NCBI RefSeq assembly: GCF_018397995.1
Contig: NZ_BBQH01000010.1
Span: forward strand, 41,636-105,635
From: Rhizomonospora bruguierae
Lineage (GTDB): Bacteria > Actinomycetota > Actinomycetes > Mycobacteriales > Micromonosporaceae
Length of the DNA stretch: 64,000 nucleotides
Reading direction: 5' to 3'
Of the stretch, positions 52,291 through 60,717 are shown piece by piece; position 1 is the stretch's first letter, and each line of letters opens with the position of its first letter. The notes beneath the pieces are model-generated. The model was not told the origin of the DNA. It worked only from the letters and a program-made list of their open reading frames with translations, and did not search any database. The position numbers and the translations under genes are program-made.

Positions 52291-55056
52291 TCAGCCGATG
52301 GCGTGGTAGGCCAGGACGCCGCGGTTGATGGCGGTCATCGCGGCCCGGGCGGTCTCCCGGAGGCCGGGCGACGCCGCGCCGGCCTCGGCGAGCTGGCCGA
52401 GCAGGTCGACGACCTGGCGGGCCCAGCGGACGAAGTCGCCCGCCGGCATGTCGCCGTCGACCGTGTGGCCGCTGGCGAGCACCTTGGCCAGCGGTTCGCC
52501 GCGGGCCCACCGGTAGATCGGCCAGGCGAAGCCGAGGTCGGGTTCGCGGGTGAGGTCCAGCCCCCGGCGCGCCTCGTCGGCCTCCAGGTCGGCCCAGGTC
52601 TTCAGGGTGGCCTCGACGGCCTCGGAGACCGGCCCGCGGGGCAGCGAGGCGCGCTCGTCGGTCTCCCGGCGCGCCTCGTACAGCACCGTGGAGGCGGCGG
52701 CGGCGAGTTCGGCGGAGGCCAGGCCGTCCCAGGCGCCCCGGCGCAGGCACTCGGCGACGAGCAGGTCCGCCTCGGTCCAGATCCGGGAGAGCATGCGCCC
52801 GGCGGGGGTGACCTCACCCTCGGGGCTGAGGTAGCCGCGGTCGGTCAGCAGCGCGCACACCCGGTCGAAGGTGCGGGCCAGCGACCCGGTGCGCCCCGCG
52901 ACGCGATCCTTGAGCGTGTCGGTGTCGCGCTGGAGGCGCTGGCGGCGCTCCGCCCAGCGGGCGTGCTCCTCGCGCTCCGGGCAGGCGTGGCACGGGTGGG
53001 CGCGCAGGGCCCGGCGCAGGTCCAGCAGTTCCTGGTCCTCGCCGGTGCCGCGGGACCGGCCCGCGCGCCGGCCGGCGGGGTGCCGGTCCACGCCGGTGGC
53101 GCGCATGCTGGCGGCCAGGTCCCGGCGGGCGGCGGGCGAGCGGTGGTTGAAGTGCCGGGGCACCCGGACCCGGGCCAGCGGCTCCACCGGCGCGGTGAAG
53201 TCGGTGGCGGGCACCCGGCCCGCCCACCGGTCCTCGGTGAGCACCAGCGGGCGGGGTTCGCCGAAGCCGTTGACGTCCGGGTCGAGCACGACGGCCAGGC
53301 CGGCGCGGCGGCCGGACGGGATGCGGATGACGTCCCCGATCCGCAGCCGCTCCAGCGACGACACCGCCTGGGCGCGGCGCTGGGCGGCGTTCTGCCGGGC
53401 GAGCGCCTTCTCCCGGTCGGCGATGGTCACCCGCAGCGCGAAGTACTCCTCGAACTCGCCGTGGTGGCACCGCATCTCGGCGGTGTACGCGTCGATCGTT
53501 TCGCCGTTGCGCTGCACCTGCCGGGCCAGGCCGACGACCGAGCGGTCCGCCTGGAACTGGGCGAAGGAGGACTCGAGCAGTTCCCGGGAGCGGTCGAAGC
53601 CCACCGTGCCGACCAGGTTCACCGCCATGTTGTACGAGGGCCGGAAGCTGGACTTGAGCGGGTAGGTGCGGGTGGAGGCCAGGCCGGCGACGTGGCGCGG
53701 GTCCACCTCGGGCGTCCAGACGACGACGGCGTGCCCCTCCACGTCGATGCCGCGCCGGCCGGCGCGCCCAGTGAGCTGGGTGTACTCTCCCGGGGTCAGC
53801 TCGACGTGCGCCTCGCCGTTGAACTTGACCAGCCGCTCCAGGACCACGCACCGGGCCGGCATGTTGATGCCCAGGGCCAGGGTCTCGGTGGCGAACACGG
53901 CCTTGACCAGGCCGCGCACGAACAGCTCCTCGACGACCTCCTTGAACGCGGGGAGCATGCCGGCGTGGTGCGCCGCGAGCCCCCGCTCCAGGCCGTCCAG
54001 CCACTCCCAGTACCCGAGCGCGCCGAGGTCCTCGTTCGGGATCGCCTCGGTCCGGGACTCGACCAGGGTGCGGATCTCCAGCCGCTCCTCGGGGCTGGTC
54101 AGGCGCAGCCCGGCGGCGAGGCACTGCTGGACGGCGGCGTCGCAGCCGGCGCGGCTGAACACGAACAGGATGGCCGGCAGCAGGCCCTCCCGGTCCAGCC
54201 GGTCCACGATCTCGGGGCGCAGCGGCACCGGCCAGCGGCGCCCGCGGGGTGGGCGGCCGACGCGGCCCCCGCCGGTGTCCACGTCCAGGCGGCGGACCAG
54301 CTCCCGGGTGTACCGCAGCAGTTCCGGGTGCACGTCGTGCTTGCGGGCCGCGTCCGCGTCGTGGAACAGGTCGAACATCCGCCGGCCCACCAGCATGTGC
54401 TGCCACAGCGGCACCGGGCGGTGCTCGCTGACCACCACGGCGGTCTCGCCGCGCACGGTGACCAGCCAGTCGGCGAACTCCTCGGCGTTGGAGACCGTGG
54501 CGGACAGCGAGACGAGCGTGACGCTGGCCGGCAGGTGAATGATCACCTCCTCCCAGACGGCGCCGCGGAACCGGTCCGCGAGGTAGTGCACCTCGTCCAT
54601 CACCACGTAGGACAGCCCGCCCAGGGCGGCGGAGCGGGCGTACAGCATGTTGCGCAGCACCTCGGTGGTCATGACCACCACCGGGGCGTCGGCGTTGATG
54701 GCGTTGTCGCCGGTCAGCAGGCCGACCCTGGCGGCGCCGTACCGGTCCACCAGGTCGTGGAACTTCTGGTTCGACAGCGCCTTGATCGGCGTGGTGTAGA
54801 AGCACTTGCGGGGCCGGCCGTCGCCGCTGGCGCGCAGCGCCAGGTGCACCGCGAACTCGCCGACCACGGTCTTGCCGGCGCCGGTCGGCGCGCAGACGAG
54901 CACCCCGCTGCCCCGCTCCAGGGACTGGCACGCCTCGCGCTGGAAGTCGTCCAGGTCGAAGCCCAGGTCCGCGGCGAACTCGTCGAGCGCGGGGTACGCG
55001 GCGGCCTGGGCGGCCCGCCGGCGGGCCGCGGCGTACCGCTCGGCGGGGGAACTCAT
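52291..55056 (-). CDS. helY: DEAD/DEAH-box helicase HelY (Ski2/Mtr4-like)
   Basis: 921 aa. Motifs in order: VLVCAPTGAGKTVVGEFAV (I), TTPIKALSNQKF (Ia), YVVMDEVHYLADRFRG (II, DEVH), LVSLSATVSNAEEF (III), FVFSRAGCDAAVQQC (IV), VFATETLALGINMPA (V) and YTQLTGRAGRRGIDV (VI). A C-terminal region with CHACPEREEHARWAERR and a DSHCT-like end (LGQLAEAG) completes the Ski2-like plan. It unwinds RNA or DNA. TAGCCT ends 6 nt before the ATG, so translation is probably leaderless. Its place near tatC-tatA-pafCB matches the mycobacterial pafBC-tatAC-helY cluster. Confidence 0.96.
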   Translation of the reverse strand: MSSPAERYAAARRRAAQAAAYPALDEFAADLGFDLDDFQREACQSLERGSGVLVCAPTGAGKTVVGEFAVHLALRASGDGRPRKCFYTTPIKALSNQKFHDLVDRYGAARVGLLTGDNAINADAPVVVMTTEVLRNMLYARSAALGGLSYVVMDEVHYLADRFRGAVWEEVIIHLPASVTLVSLSATVSNAEEFADWLVTVRGETAVVVSEHRPVPLWQHMLVGRRMFDLFHDADAARKHDVHPELLRYTRELVRRLDVDTGGGRVGRPPRGRRWPVPLRPEIVDRLDREGLLPAILFVFSRAGCDAAVQQCLAAGLRLTSPEERLEIRTLVESRTEAIPNEDLGALGYWEWLDGLERGLAAHHAGMLPAFKEVVEELFVRGLVKAVFATETLALGINMPARCVVLERLVKFNGEAHVELTPGEYTQLTGRAGRRGIDVEGHAVVVWTPEVDPRHVAGLASTRTYPLKSSFRPSYNMAVNLVGTVGFDRSRELLESSFAQFQADRSVVGLARQVQRNGETIDAYTAEMRCHHGEFEEYFALRVTIADREKALARQNAAQRRAQAVSSLERLRIGDVIRIPSGRRAGLAVVLDPDVNGFGEPRPLVLTEDRWAGRVPATDFTAPVEPLARVRVPRHFNHRSPAARRDLAASMRATGVDRHPAGRRAGRSRGTGEDQELLDLRRALRAHPCHACPEREEHARWAERRQRLQRDTDTLKDRVAGRTGSLARTFDRVCALLTDRGYLSPEGEVTPAGRMLSRIWTEADLLVAECLRRGAWDGLASAELAAAASTVLYEARRETDERASLPRGPVSEAVEATLKTWADLEADEARRGLDLTREPDLGFAWPIYRWARGEPLAKVLASGHTVDGDMPAGDFVRWARQVVDLLGQLAEAGAASPGLRETARAAMTAINRGVLAYHAIG

Positions 55057-55062
55057 ACGGCT

Positions 55063-55068
55063 AGGCTA
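55063..55068 (-). promoter_or_regulatory. -10 box of leaderless helY
   Basis: TAGCCT on the minus strand ends 6 nt before the ATG at 55056; no Shine-Dalgarno sequence is present. Confidence 0.6.
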
Positions 55069-55185
55069 TTCCATTCCCCTTCCGGATCTGGCGGCCCTGC
55101 CGGCTCCCGGCGACCCCGCCGCCCGCACGCTGGCCGGTCACCCGCGGTGGGCGGACCACGCCGGAGCGCCCGGTGCCCGGGTCGG

Positions 55186-55191
55186 TATGGT
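55186..55191 (+). promoter_or_regulatory. -10 box of a leaderless transcript
   Basis: TATGGT lies 7 nt before the GTG at 55199, favouring that start over the ATG at 55187, which falls inside the box. Confidence 0.5.
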
Positions 55192-55198
55192 GCACGTC

Positions 55199-55930
55199 GT
55201 GCCGGACAATGCGGATCCGCCCCGTACGCCCGACCCCCGGCCGCGCCGGGACGCCGTCCTGTTCGACTTCCACGGCACCCTGGCGCAGGTGGAGCCGGCG
55301 GTGGAGTGGGTGCTCGCGGCGGCCGCCGAGGTGGGTGTCGACCTGGACCGGATCCGCGCCACCCACCTCGCCGACCGCCTGGTGACCGCAGGGCGGGCGG
55401 GCGGCCCGGTGCCGGGACGGGTACCGCCGCACCTGGCCGAGGTCTGGACGGACCGGGACCTGTTCGAGCACTGCCACCGGGCGGCGTACGTGGGGCTGGC
55501 GGAGACGGTCGGCGCCGGCGTGCCGGGCCTGCCGGAGGCGCTGTACGACCGGCTGCTGCGCCCCGAAGGCTGGGCGGTGTACCCGGATACGGCACCGACG
55601 CTGAAGGCGCTGCGCGCGGCCGGCGTCCGGGTCGCGGTGGTGAGCAACATCGGCTTCGACATCCGGCCGCTGTTCGACGCCTGGGGGCTGGCCGACGCGG
55701 TCGACGAATACGTGCTCTCGTACGAGGTGGGCGCCTGCAAGCCGGACCCGATGATCTTCCTGCGGGCGTGCGCCGCCCTCGGGGTACCGCCGGAGCGGGC
55801 GCTGATGGTCGGCGACACCCCGGCCGACGCCGGCGCCGTACGGGTCGGCTGCCCGGCGCTGGTGCTGCCCGCGGCCGACCCGGCCGAGCCGAACGGCCTG
55901 GGCGCGGTGCTCGGCCTCGTCACGCCATAG
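55199..55930 (+). CDS. HAD-superfamily hydrolase with DxH motif I
   Basis: 243 aa. HAD motifs are AVLFDFHGTLA (I), VAVVSNIGFD (II), CKPDPMIFLRAC (III, Lys) and LMVGDTPADAGA (IV). In motif I the second aspartate, normally the general acid/base of HAD phosphatases, is His (DFHGT), so chemistry may differ or the protein may use another substrate class. A helical cap sits between motifs I and II. GTG 55199 is chosen on the leaderless -10 box; ATG 55187 would add four residues. It is divergent from helY and convergent with the kinase-like gene at 55997. Confidence 0.85.
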   Translation: MPDNADPPRTPDPRPRRDAVLFDFHGTLAQVEPAVEWVLAAAAEVGVDLDRIRATHLADRLVTAGRAGGPVPGRVPPHLAEVWTDRDLFEHCHRAAYVGLAETVGAGVPGLPEALYDRLLRPEGWAVYPDTAPTLKALRAAGVRVAVVSNIGFDIRPLFDAWGLADAVDEYVLSYEVGACKPDPMIFLRACAALGVPPERALMVGDTPADAGAVRVGCPALVLPAADPAEPNGLGAVLGLVTP

Positions 55931-55996
55931 TGGCGCTCGGACCGGCCAACCGGCAGCAGCGCTCCGCCCGCCAGCCCCGCAGCGGCGCTGGGCCCG

Positions 55997-56908
55997 TCAA
56001 CCCGTAGCGGTCAGCACCCGCAGGGCGCCGGGCACGGCGGTGATCTCCACCGGGAGCGGGCAGGTGCGCTCGCCGTCGGCGTACGCCCGGATGCCCTCGG
56101 CGGCCAGGCCGACCCGGCGCGCCCGGTAGGTGCTCACCGCCGGGTGGTTCACGTGGGTGCCCAAGTACACCTGGGGCTTGATCCGGGCGAACGTGGTCCG
56201 GCTTATCGGGCGAACGACCACCACGTCGAGCAGACCGTCGGTCGAGTCCGCCGCCGGGCAGATCCGCATGCCGCCGCCGTAGCAGGGCCCGTTGCCCACG
56301 GCGACCAGCACCGCGTCCAGGTCGGCGCGCTGGCCGTCCAGGTGCAGGGCGTACCGGCGGGGGCGCAGGCGGGCCAGTTCGAGCGCGATCGCCACGTCGT
56401 ACCGGCGGGGGCCGCGCGGGAAGCGCATCGTGTTGGCCCGCTCGTTCACGATCGCGTCGAAGCCGGCCGCCAGCACGGCCCCGTACCAGCGGCGGTACCC
56501 GCCGGGGCCGGCCAGATCGGCCAGGTCCACCGGCCGGGTGGTACCGGCGCGCAGCGCGGTCGCCAGCGCCCGGGCGGCGGCGAGCGGCTCGCCGGGCAGC
56601 CCCACCTCGGCGGCGAAGTCGTTGCCGGTGCCCGCCGGCACGGTGCCGAACGGTACTGCGGTACCGGCGACGGCCTGGAGCCCGAGGTGGACGGTGCCGT
56701 CGCCGCCGACGGCGACCAGCGCCCCGGCGCCCTCCGCGACCGCCGCGCGGGCGGCCTGCGCCGCCGCGGCGGCGCTCGGGGCGTCGAGCAGCCGGACGGG
56801 CCGCCCGGCCGCCCCCAGCGCGTCCAGGACGGCCGGGAGCAGGCCCTCGTGGCGACCCCGGCCGGCGGTCGGGTTGGCCAGCACCGCGACCGGCCCGTGC
56901 GGCGTCAC
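55997..56908 (-). CDS. Diacylglycerol/sphingosine kinase-like lipid kinase
   Basis: 303 aa. It opens PVAVLANPTAGRGRHEGLLP and has the catalytic glycine motif LVAVGGDGTVHLGLQAVA and GTVPAGTGNDFAAEVGLPG, diagnostic of the DAGK/YegS family. NGPCYGGGMRICPAADSTDGLLDVVVV is the conserved C-terminal signature. It would phosphorylate a lipid such as diacylglycerol at the membrane with ATP. The GTG at 56908 is 8 bp beyond the tatC stop, so it belongs to the pafBC-tatAC transcription unit. Physiological substrate unknown. Confidence 0.93.
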   Translation of the reverse strand: MTPHGPVAVLANPTAGRGRHEGLLPAVLDALGAAGRPVRLLDAPSAAAAAQAARAAVAEGAGALVAVGGDGTVHLGLQAVAGTAVPFGTVPAGTGNDFAAEVGLPGEPLAAARALATALRAGTTRPVDLADLAGPGGYRRWYGAVLAAGFDAIVNERANTMRFPRGPRRYDVAIALELARLRPRRYALHLDGQRADLDAVLVAVGNGPCYGGGMRICPAADSTDGLLDVVVVRPISRTTFARIKPQVYLGTHVNHPAVSTYRARRVGLAAEGIRAYADGERTCPLPVEITAVPGALRVLTATG

Positions 56909-56916
56909 CGGCGGCG

Positions 56917-57888
56917 TCAGGTCGTCTCGTCGTAGCGGTCGTCGAGCGGTCGCGGCCGCTGGATCGGGGCCGGCGGATCGACCGGCGACGGCGGCTCGAC
57001 CGGCTCGGCGGTACCGATTGGCTCGGCGGCGCCCACCCGCTCGTACTCCATCTCCAGCGGGGACACCTCGTCGTCGTCCAGGCCGGCGTAGATGGCGTTC
57101 TTGCGGGCCCGGCGACGGTCGTTCAGGTACGCCACGAACACCGCGCCGAAGTACAGCAGGCCCATCGCGGCGGCCAGCGCGGTCATGCCGAACGGGTCCG
57201 GTGTCGGGGTGACGATCGCGGCGAACAGGAAGGTCAGGAAGATGACCGGGCGCCACCAGCCGAGCAGCCGGCGGGCGGTTACCACGCCGGCGAAGTTCAG
57301 CATCACCACCGCGAGGGGGAACTCGAACGCGATGCCGAACAGCAGCATGACGCCGGTGACGAAGTCGAAGTACCCGGTGACGTCGATGCTGATCTGGAAG
57401 TCGTTCATGCCGAGGAAGAAGACCAGGCTCTTGGAGACGACGAACCAGGCCAGGAACGCGCCCGCCGCGAACAGCGGGACGGCCACGGCGGTGAACGCGT
57501 ACGTGTAGCGGCGCTCCCGGCGGTGCAGGCCGGGCGCGATGAACGCCCACAGCTGGTAGAGCCAGATCGGCGAGCCGATCAGCAGGCCCGCGTACAGGCC
57601 GATGCGCAACTGGAGCAGGAACGTGTCGACCGGCGACCGGGCGTTGAAGTCGCAGCGGAACGCTCCCGGCCCGGTCCAGTGCTCACGCTGGAAGTCGCAG
57701 TAGGGCGAGTTCAGGAAGTCCTGGATGTGCCGGGCGAAAAACACCCCGACCACCAGGCCGGCCACCACGGCCAGGCTGGCCTTGAACAGCCGGCTGCGCA
57801 GTTCGCGCAGGTGCTCGACCAGGGTCATCGAGCCGTCCGCGGCGCGCTCGAAGCTGCCGGCGGCGCGGCGACGGGGAAGGAGGTTCAT
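56917..57888 (-). CDS. tatC: Twin-arginine translocase subunit TatC
   Basis: 323 aa with six membrane helices. The cytoplasmic N-terminal signature SMTLVEHLRELRSRLFKASL contains the Glu/Arg patch that binds RR signal peptides. GSPIWLYQLWAFIAPGLHRRERRY and FAFEFPLAVVML-like helix four sequence (FGIAFEFPLAVVMLN) are standard. The C-terminal tail is a long acidic/Pro-rich extension (AEPVEPPSPVDPPAP), common in actinobacteria. It works with TatA to export folded proteins, likely including the sugar-binding lipoprotein in this window. It follows tatA by 28 bp. Confidence 0.97.
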   Translation of the reverse strand: MNLLPRRRAAGSFERAADGSMTLVEHLRELRSRLFKASLAVVAGLVVGVFFARHIQDFLNSPYCDFQREHWTGPGAFRCDFNARSPVDTFLLQLRIGLYAGLLIGSPIWLYQLWAFIAPGLHRRERRYTYAFTAVAVPLFAAGAFLAWFVVSKSLVFFLGMNDFQISIDVTGYFDFVTGVMLLFGIAFEFPLAVVMLNFAGVVTARRLLGWWRPVIFLTFLFAAIVTPTPDPFGMTALAAAMGLLYFGAVFVAYLNDRRRARKNAIYAGLDDDEVSPLEMEYERVGAAEPIGTAEPVEPPSPVDPPAPIQRPRPLDDRYDETT

Positions 57889-57916
57889 CGCGGCGGGGCG
57901 GGTCGGTCAGGCCGGC

Positions 57917-58183
57917 TCAGCGGTCCTTGACGCGCTCCACCGGGTCGACCACCGGCGAGGGTGACGGCTCGTTGTCGCCGGGCAGCGGCTGCCGGGCGGC
58001 CTGGGCGTCGGCCTTCTCGGCGAGATCCTTGTCGTCGTCCCGCAGGCCCGCCGTCTCCGCCTTGATGATCCGCATCGAGCGGCCCAGCGAACGGGCGGCG
58101 TCGGGCAGCCGCTTGGCGCCGAACAGCAGGATCAGCACGACCACGACGACGATGATGTGCCACGGCTTGAGAGCGCCAGTCAT
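57917..58183 (-). CDS. tatA: Twin-arginine translocase pore subunit TatA
   Basis: 88 aa. A single short helix ([20 protein letters not shown]) with the conserved FGxxxLP hinge is followed by an amphipathic helix ([20 protein letters not shown]) and a charged tail. This is the TatA/E layout. The ATG at 58183 has GGAG 7 nt upstream. Together with tatC it forms a minimal Tat pore; no tatB-like third gene is adjacent. Confidence 0.95.
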   Translation of the reverse strand: MTGALKPWHIIVVVVVLILLFGAKRLPDAARSLGRSMRIIKAETAGLRDDDKDLAEKADAQAARQPLPGDNEPSPSPVVDPVERVKDR

Positions 58184-58293
58184 GGGGAACTCCGTTGGTC
58201 TGAGGGTGTCGACGCCCATGGTACGTGCGCGGGGGCGCCGCGCCACCATACCCCCGGGCCCGATCATGGAGTTTCGACGCCCGGCTCCTGCCG

Positions 58294-58533
58294 TTAAGGA
58301 CGAGTTCGTCCCCGCTGCGTCGCGGCGACCTTGGACTCCAGGCCGGCCAGCTTCTCCCGCAGGGACTCCGCGGTGGCCTGGAGTTCGCGCGCCCGCCCGG
58401 CCGTGCGCTCCAGGCGGCGCAGGGCACGCTCCAGCGTCGGCAGCCGGCGCACCACCGGCCACGCGGCCAGCGCGAGCACGACCAACCCCAGCACCAGACC
58501 GCCGAGCAGGATCAACCACACCACGCCGAACAC
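58294..58533 (-). CDS. Small membrane protein with coiled-coil tail
   Basis: 79 aa. The N-terminal transmembrane helix [23 protein letters not shown] is followed by a charged helix ([20 protein letters not shown], then [15 protein letters not shown]) with coiled-coil character. No family is recognised. It lies between pafC and tatA on the same strand and looks superficially TatB-like (helix plus amphipathic segment), but lacks the FGxxxLP hinge. The GTG start at 58533 is natural for the helix; no SD is strong. Confidence 0.6.
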   Translation of the reverse strand: MFGVVWLILLGGLVLGLVVLALAAWPVVRRLPTLERALRRLERTAGRARELQATAESLREKLAGLESKVAATQRGRTRP

Positions 58534-58573
58534 CCTAGGGCACGACCGCCGCCCGCGCCGGGTTCTCCGGCGT

Positions 58574-59530
58574 TCACCCGTTCGGCGCGGCGTACGCCGC
58601 GAGCGCCTCGGCGGCCTGCTCCCGGACGCTGGCGACCAGTTCCGGCGGGCCGAGCACGGTGACCCCGGGCCCCACCCCCAGCACGAACCGGCGCCCCCAG
58701 GACAGGTCGGTGACCCGCAGTTCCACGATCCACTCGTCGCCCGAACCGGGCCGCACCGCCTCCACCGGGTAGTACTCGGTGATCCACCGGGCGTGCCGGC
58801 CGACCCGCAGCGTGATCAGCGGCAACTCGGGCGAGGGCCGGAACACGCCGGCGCCCAGGTCCTTCGGGCGGGCCTGGGGCGGCGGGGCGGCCGGCTCGTC
58901 CAGTTCGGCGAACGCGTCGATGCGGTCCACCCGGAACAGCCGCACCGCCCCGGCGCGGCGGCACCACGCCTCCAGATACCCGCGCCCCTCCACCATCAGC
59001 ACCCGCATCGGGTCGACCACCCGCTCGGTGGTCTCGTCCCGGGTGCGGGCGTAGTACGTGATGCCCAGCGCCCGGCCGCGCTGCACCGCGCCCCGGATGG
59101 TGTCCAGGCGGTCCTCGTTGCCGGGCAGCCGCACCGCGACCTGGGGGCCGGGCACGTCCCCGGCCGCGTGCTCGATCTTGGCCAGGGCGCGCTCGATCGC
59201 GTCCCGCTGCGCGACGCCGGGCGTCTCGGCGAGCATCCGCAGCGCCACGGTCAGCGCGAGCGCCTCGTCCGGGGTGAGCCGCAGCGGCCGGTCCATGCCG
59301 GCGTCGTAGGTGATCGTGACGGTGTCACCGTCGAAGGCCATGTCGATCAGGTCACCCGGGCCGTAGCCGGGCAGCCCGCACACCCACAGCAACTCCAGGT
59401 CCTCGCGCAACTGGCGCTCGGTCACGCCGAGGTCGGCGGCCGCCTCCGCGACGGCGATGCCGGGCCGGGCCAGCAGGTACGGCACCAGGTTCAGCAGCCG
59501 GGCGAGCCGGTCCGCCGAGGCGGCGCTCAC
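58574..59530 (-). CDS. pafC: WYL-domain regulator PafC
   Basis: 318 aa. The N-terminal winged helix is RLARLLNLVPYLLARPGIAV with VTERQLREDLELLWVCGLPG. A middle linker and WYL domain (LGITYYARTRDETTERVVDP, EGRGYLEAWCRRAGAVRLFRVDRI) and a WCX domain (ITLRVGRHARWITEYYPVEA) follow. In mycobacteria PafB and PafC act together as the transcriptional activator of the RecA-independent DNA-damage response. The GTG at 59530 overlaps the pafB stop (GTGA), so the two are co-translated. Confidence 0.93.
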   Translation of the reverse strand: MSAASADRLARLLNLVPYLLARPGIAVAEAAADLGVTERQLREDLELLWVCGLPGYGPGDLIDMAFDGDTVTITYDAGMDRPLRLTPDEALALTVALRMLAETPGVAQRDAIERALAKIEHAAGDVPGPQVAVRLPGNEDRLDTIRGAVQRGRALGITYYARTRDETTERVVDPMRVLMVEGRGYLEAWCRRAGAVRLFRVDRIDAFAELDEPAAPPPQARPKDLGAGVFRPSPELPLITLRVGRHARWITEYYPVEAVRPGSGDEWIVELRVTDLSWGRRFVLGVGPGVTVLGPPELVASVREQAAEALAAYAAPNG

Positions 59531-60522
59531 GTCATCACCGCCGGATCCGCCGCTTCGTGCCGGGCGACGGCCTCCTTGAGCAGTTGGATCACCGCGTCGC
59601 GGACCTCCGGCGGCTCGAGCACCCGCGCGTCCGCGCCGTACCCGACGATGCCGGCGGCCACCCCCTCGGCGTCCGAGTACGGCAGGACCAGGCGGTCCCC
59701 CTCGGGGGTCGGCACGCACTCGGCGGCCCACCGGCGCAGCCCGGCGGCGCGCCCGGGGCGCACCAGCACGGTGGCCCGCCCGGTCCGCTCGACCGGGCCG
59801 GACCAGGTCGCGACGTGGCTGATCAGATCCACGCCCGGCGGCGGCTCGTACGCGCCGGCCGGACCGGTCGCCTTCACCGGGCCGACGATCCGGGACAGCC
59901 GGAAGCAGCGGGCCGCCTCCCGGGCCAGGTCGTGCCCGACGACGTACCAGCGCCCGCGCCAGCACACCACGCCCCACGGCTGGAGGCGGCGCCGGTCCGG
60001 CGCGTCCCCCTCCGGGCGGCGGTACTCGAACGTGACCGCCCGCCGGTCCCGGGCGGCGGCGGTGAGCGGGGCGAACGCCGGGTCCACGGTGACCACCGGC
60101 TCGACGCCGAGCGTGGCCTGGGTGTCCAGGTCGATGCCGGAGGCGCGCAGCTTCGCCAGCCCGGAGGAGGCCGCCGCGGCGAGGCCCGCGTGCTGCCACA
60201 GCCGCGCGGCGATGCCGACGGCCGCCGCCTCGTCCGGCGCCAGCGAGATCTCCGGCAGGGCGTACGCCCGCGGCGCGATCCGGTACCCCGGCTCGGCGTC
60301 GAACACGCTGGCGGTGCCGGTCTCCAGCGGCACGCCCAGGTCGCGCAGTTCCGCCTTGTCTCGCTCGAATTTGCGCTGGAACGCCTCGTGGTCCTTCGGG
60401 TCGTCCGGGTCGTGCTCGTACCCGGGCACGGTCGCGGCGATCTGCGCGGCGGTCAGGAACCGTCGCGTGGCGAGCAGGCAGATCACCAGGTTGACCAGGC
60501 GTTCGGTCCGGATGCGGGACAC
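59527..60522 (-). CDS. pafB: WYL-domain regulator PafB
   Basis: 331 aa. The N-terminus IRTERLVNLVICLLATRRFL with FQRKFERDKAELRDLGVPLE is the winged helix. RRAVTFEYRRPEGDAPDRRR, QPWGVVCWRGRWYVVGHDLA and RCFRLSRIVG form the WYL domain; a WCX-like C-terminus follows. It pairs with PafC to activate DNA-damage genes (known for mycobacteria). GTG 60522 is chosen because TAGGTT ends 6 nt upstream, a leaderless promoter; the TTG one codon earlier is less likely. pafA and the proteasome genes do not adjoin it here. Confidence 0.93.
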   Translation of the reverse strand: MSRIRTERLVNLVICLLATRRFLTAAQIAATVPGYEHDPDDPKDHEAFQRKFERDKAELRDLGVPLETGTASVFDAEPGYRIAPRAYALPEISLAPDEAAAVGIAARLWQHAGLAAAASSGLAKLRASGIDLDTQATLGVEPVVTVDPAFAPLTAAARDRRAVTFEYRRPEGDAPDRRRLQPWGVVCWRGRWYVVGHDLAREAARCFRLSRIVGPVKATGPAGAYEPPPGVDLISHVATWSGPVERTGRATVLVRPGRAAGLRRWAAECVPTPEGDRLVLPYSDAEGVAAGIVGYGADARVLEPPEVRDAVIQLLKEAVARHEAADPAVMT

Positions 60523-60528
60523 CAACCG

Positions 60529-60534
60529 AACCTA
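60529..60534 (-). promoter_or_regulatory. -10 box of leaderless pafB
   Basis: TAGGTT on the minus strand ends 6 nt before the GTG at 60522; no Shine-Dalgarno sequence is present. Confidence 0.6.
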
Positions 60535-60717
60535 GCAGCCATTGGTACGCCTGTGCGTATGCGGCACGGGACCCGTTCGGGTCACCGAGGCGCCGGTAGC
60601 GACTCAGATACATTCGGTCACCTATTAGTCACTAGCCGCGACTCGCCGTATCCACTGGGTCATGCTCATCGGCGCCAGGCAACCGGGCCTGGTGGTTCCT
60701 GGGGAGGAGACCCATTG

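Noticed and set aside
49849..56007. A 2052-codon open frame on the plus strand
   Set aside because: Low-complexity Arg/Gly/His-rich shadow of GC-rich genes on the opposite strand (glycosyltransferase, helY) and of other frames; no domain sense.
58294..58533. Calling the 79-aa protein TatB
   Set aside because: Helix plus charged segment is suggestive, but the FGxxxLP hinge is absent and the tail is coiled-coil-like.
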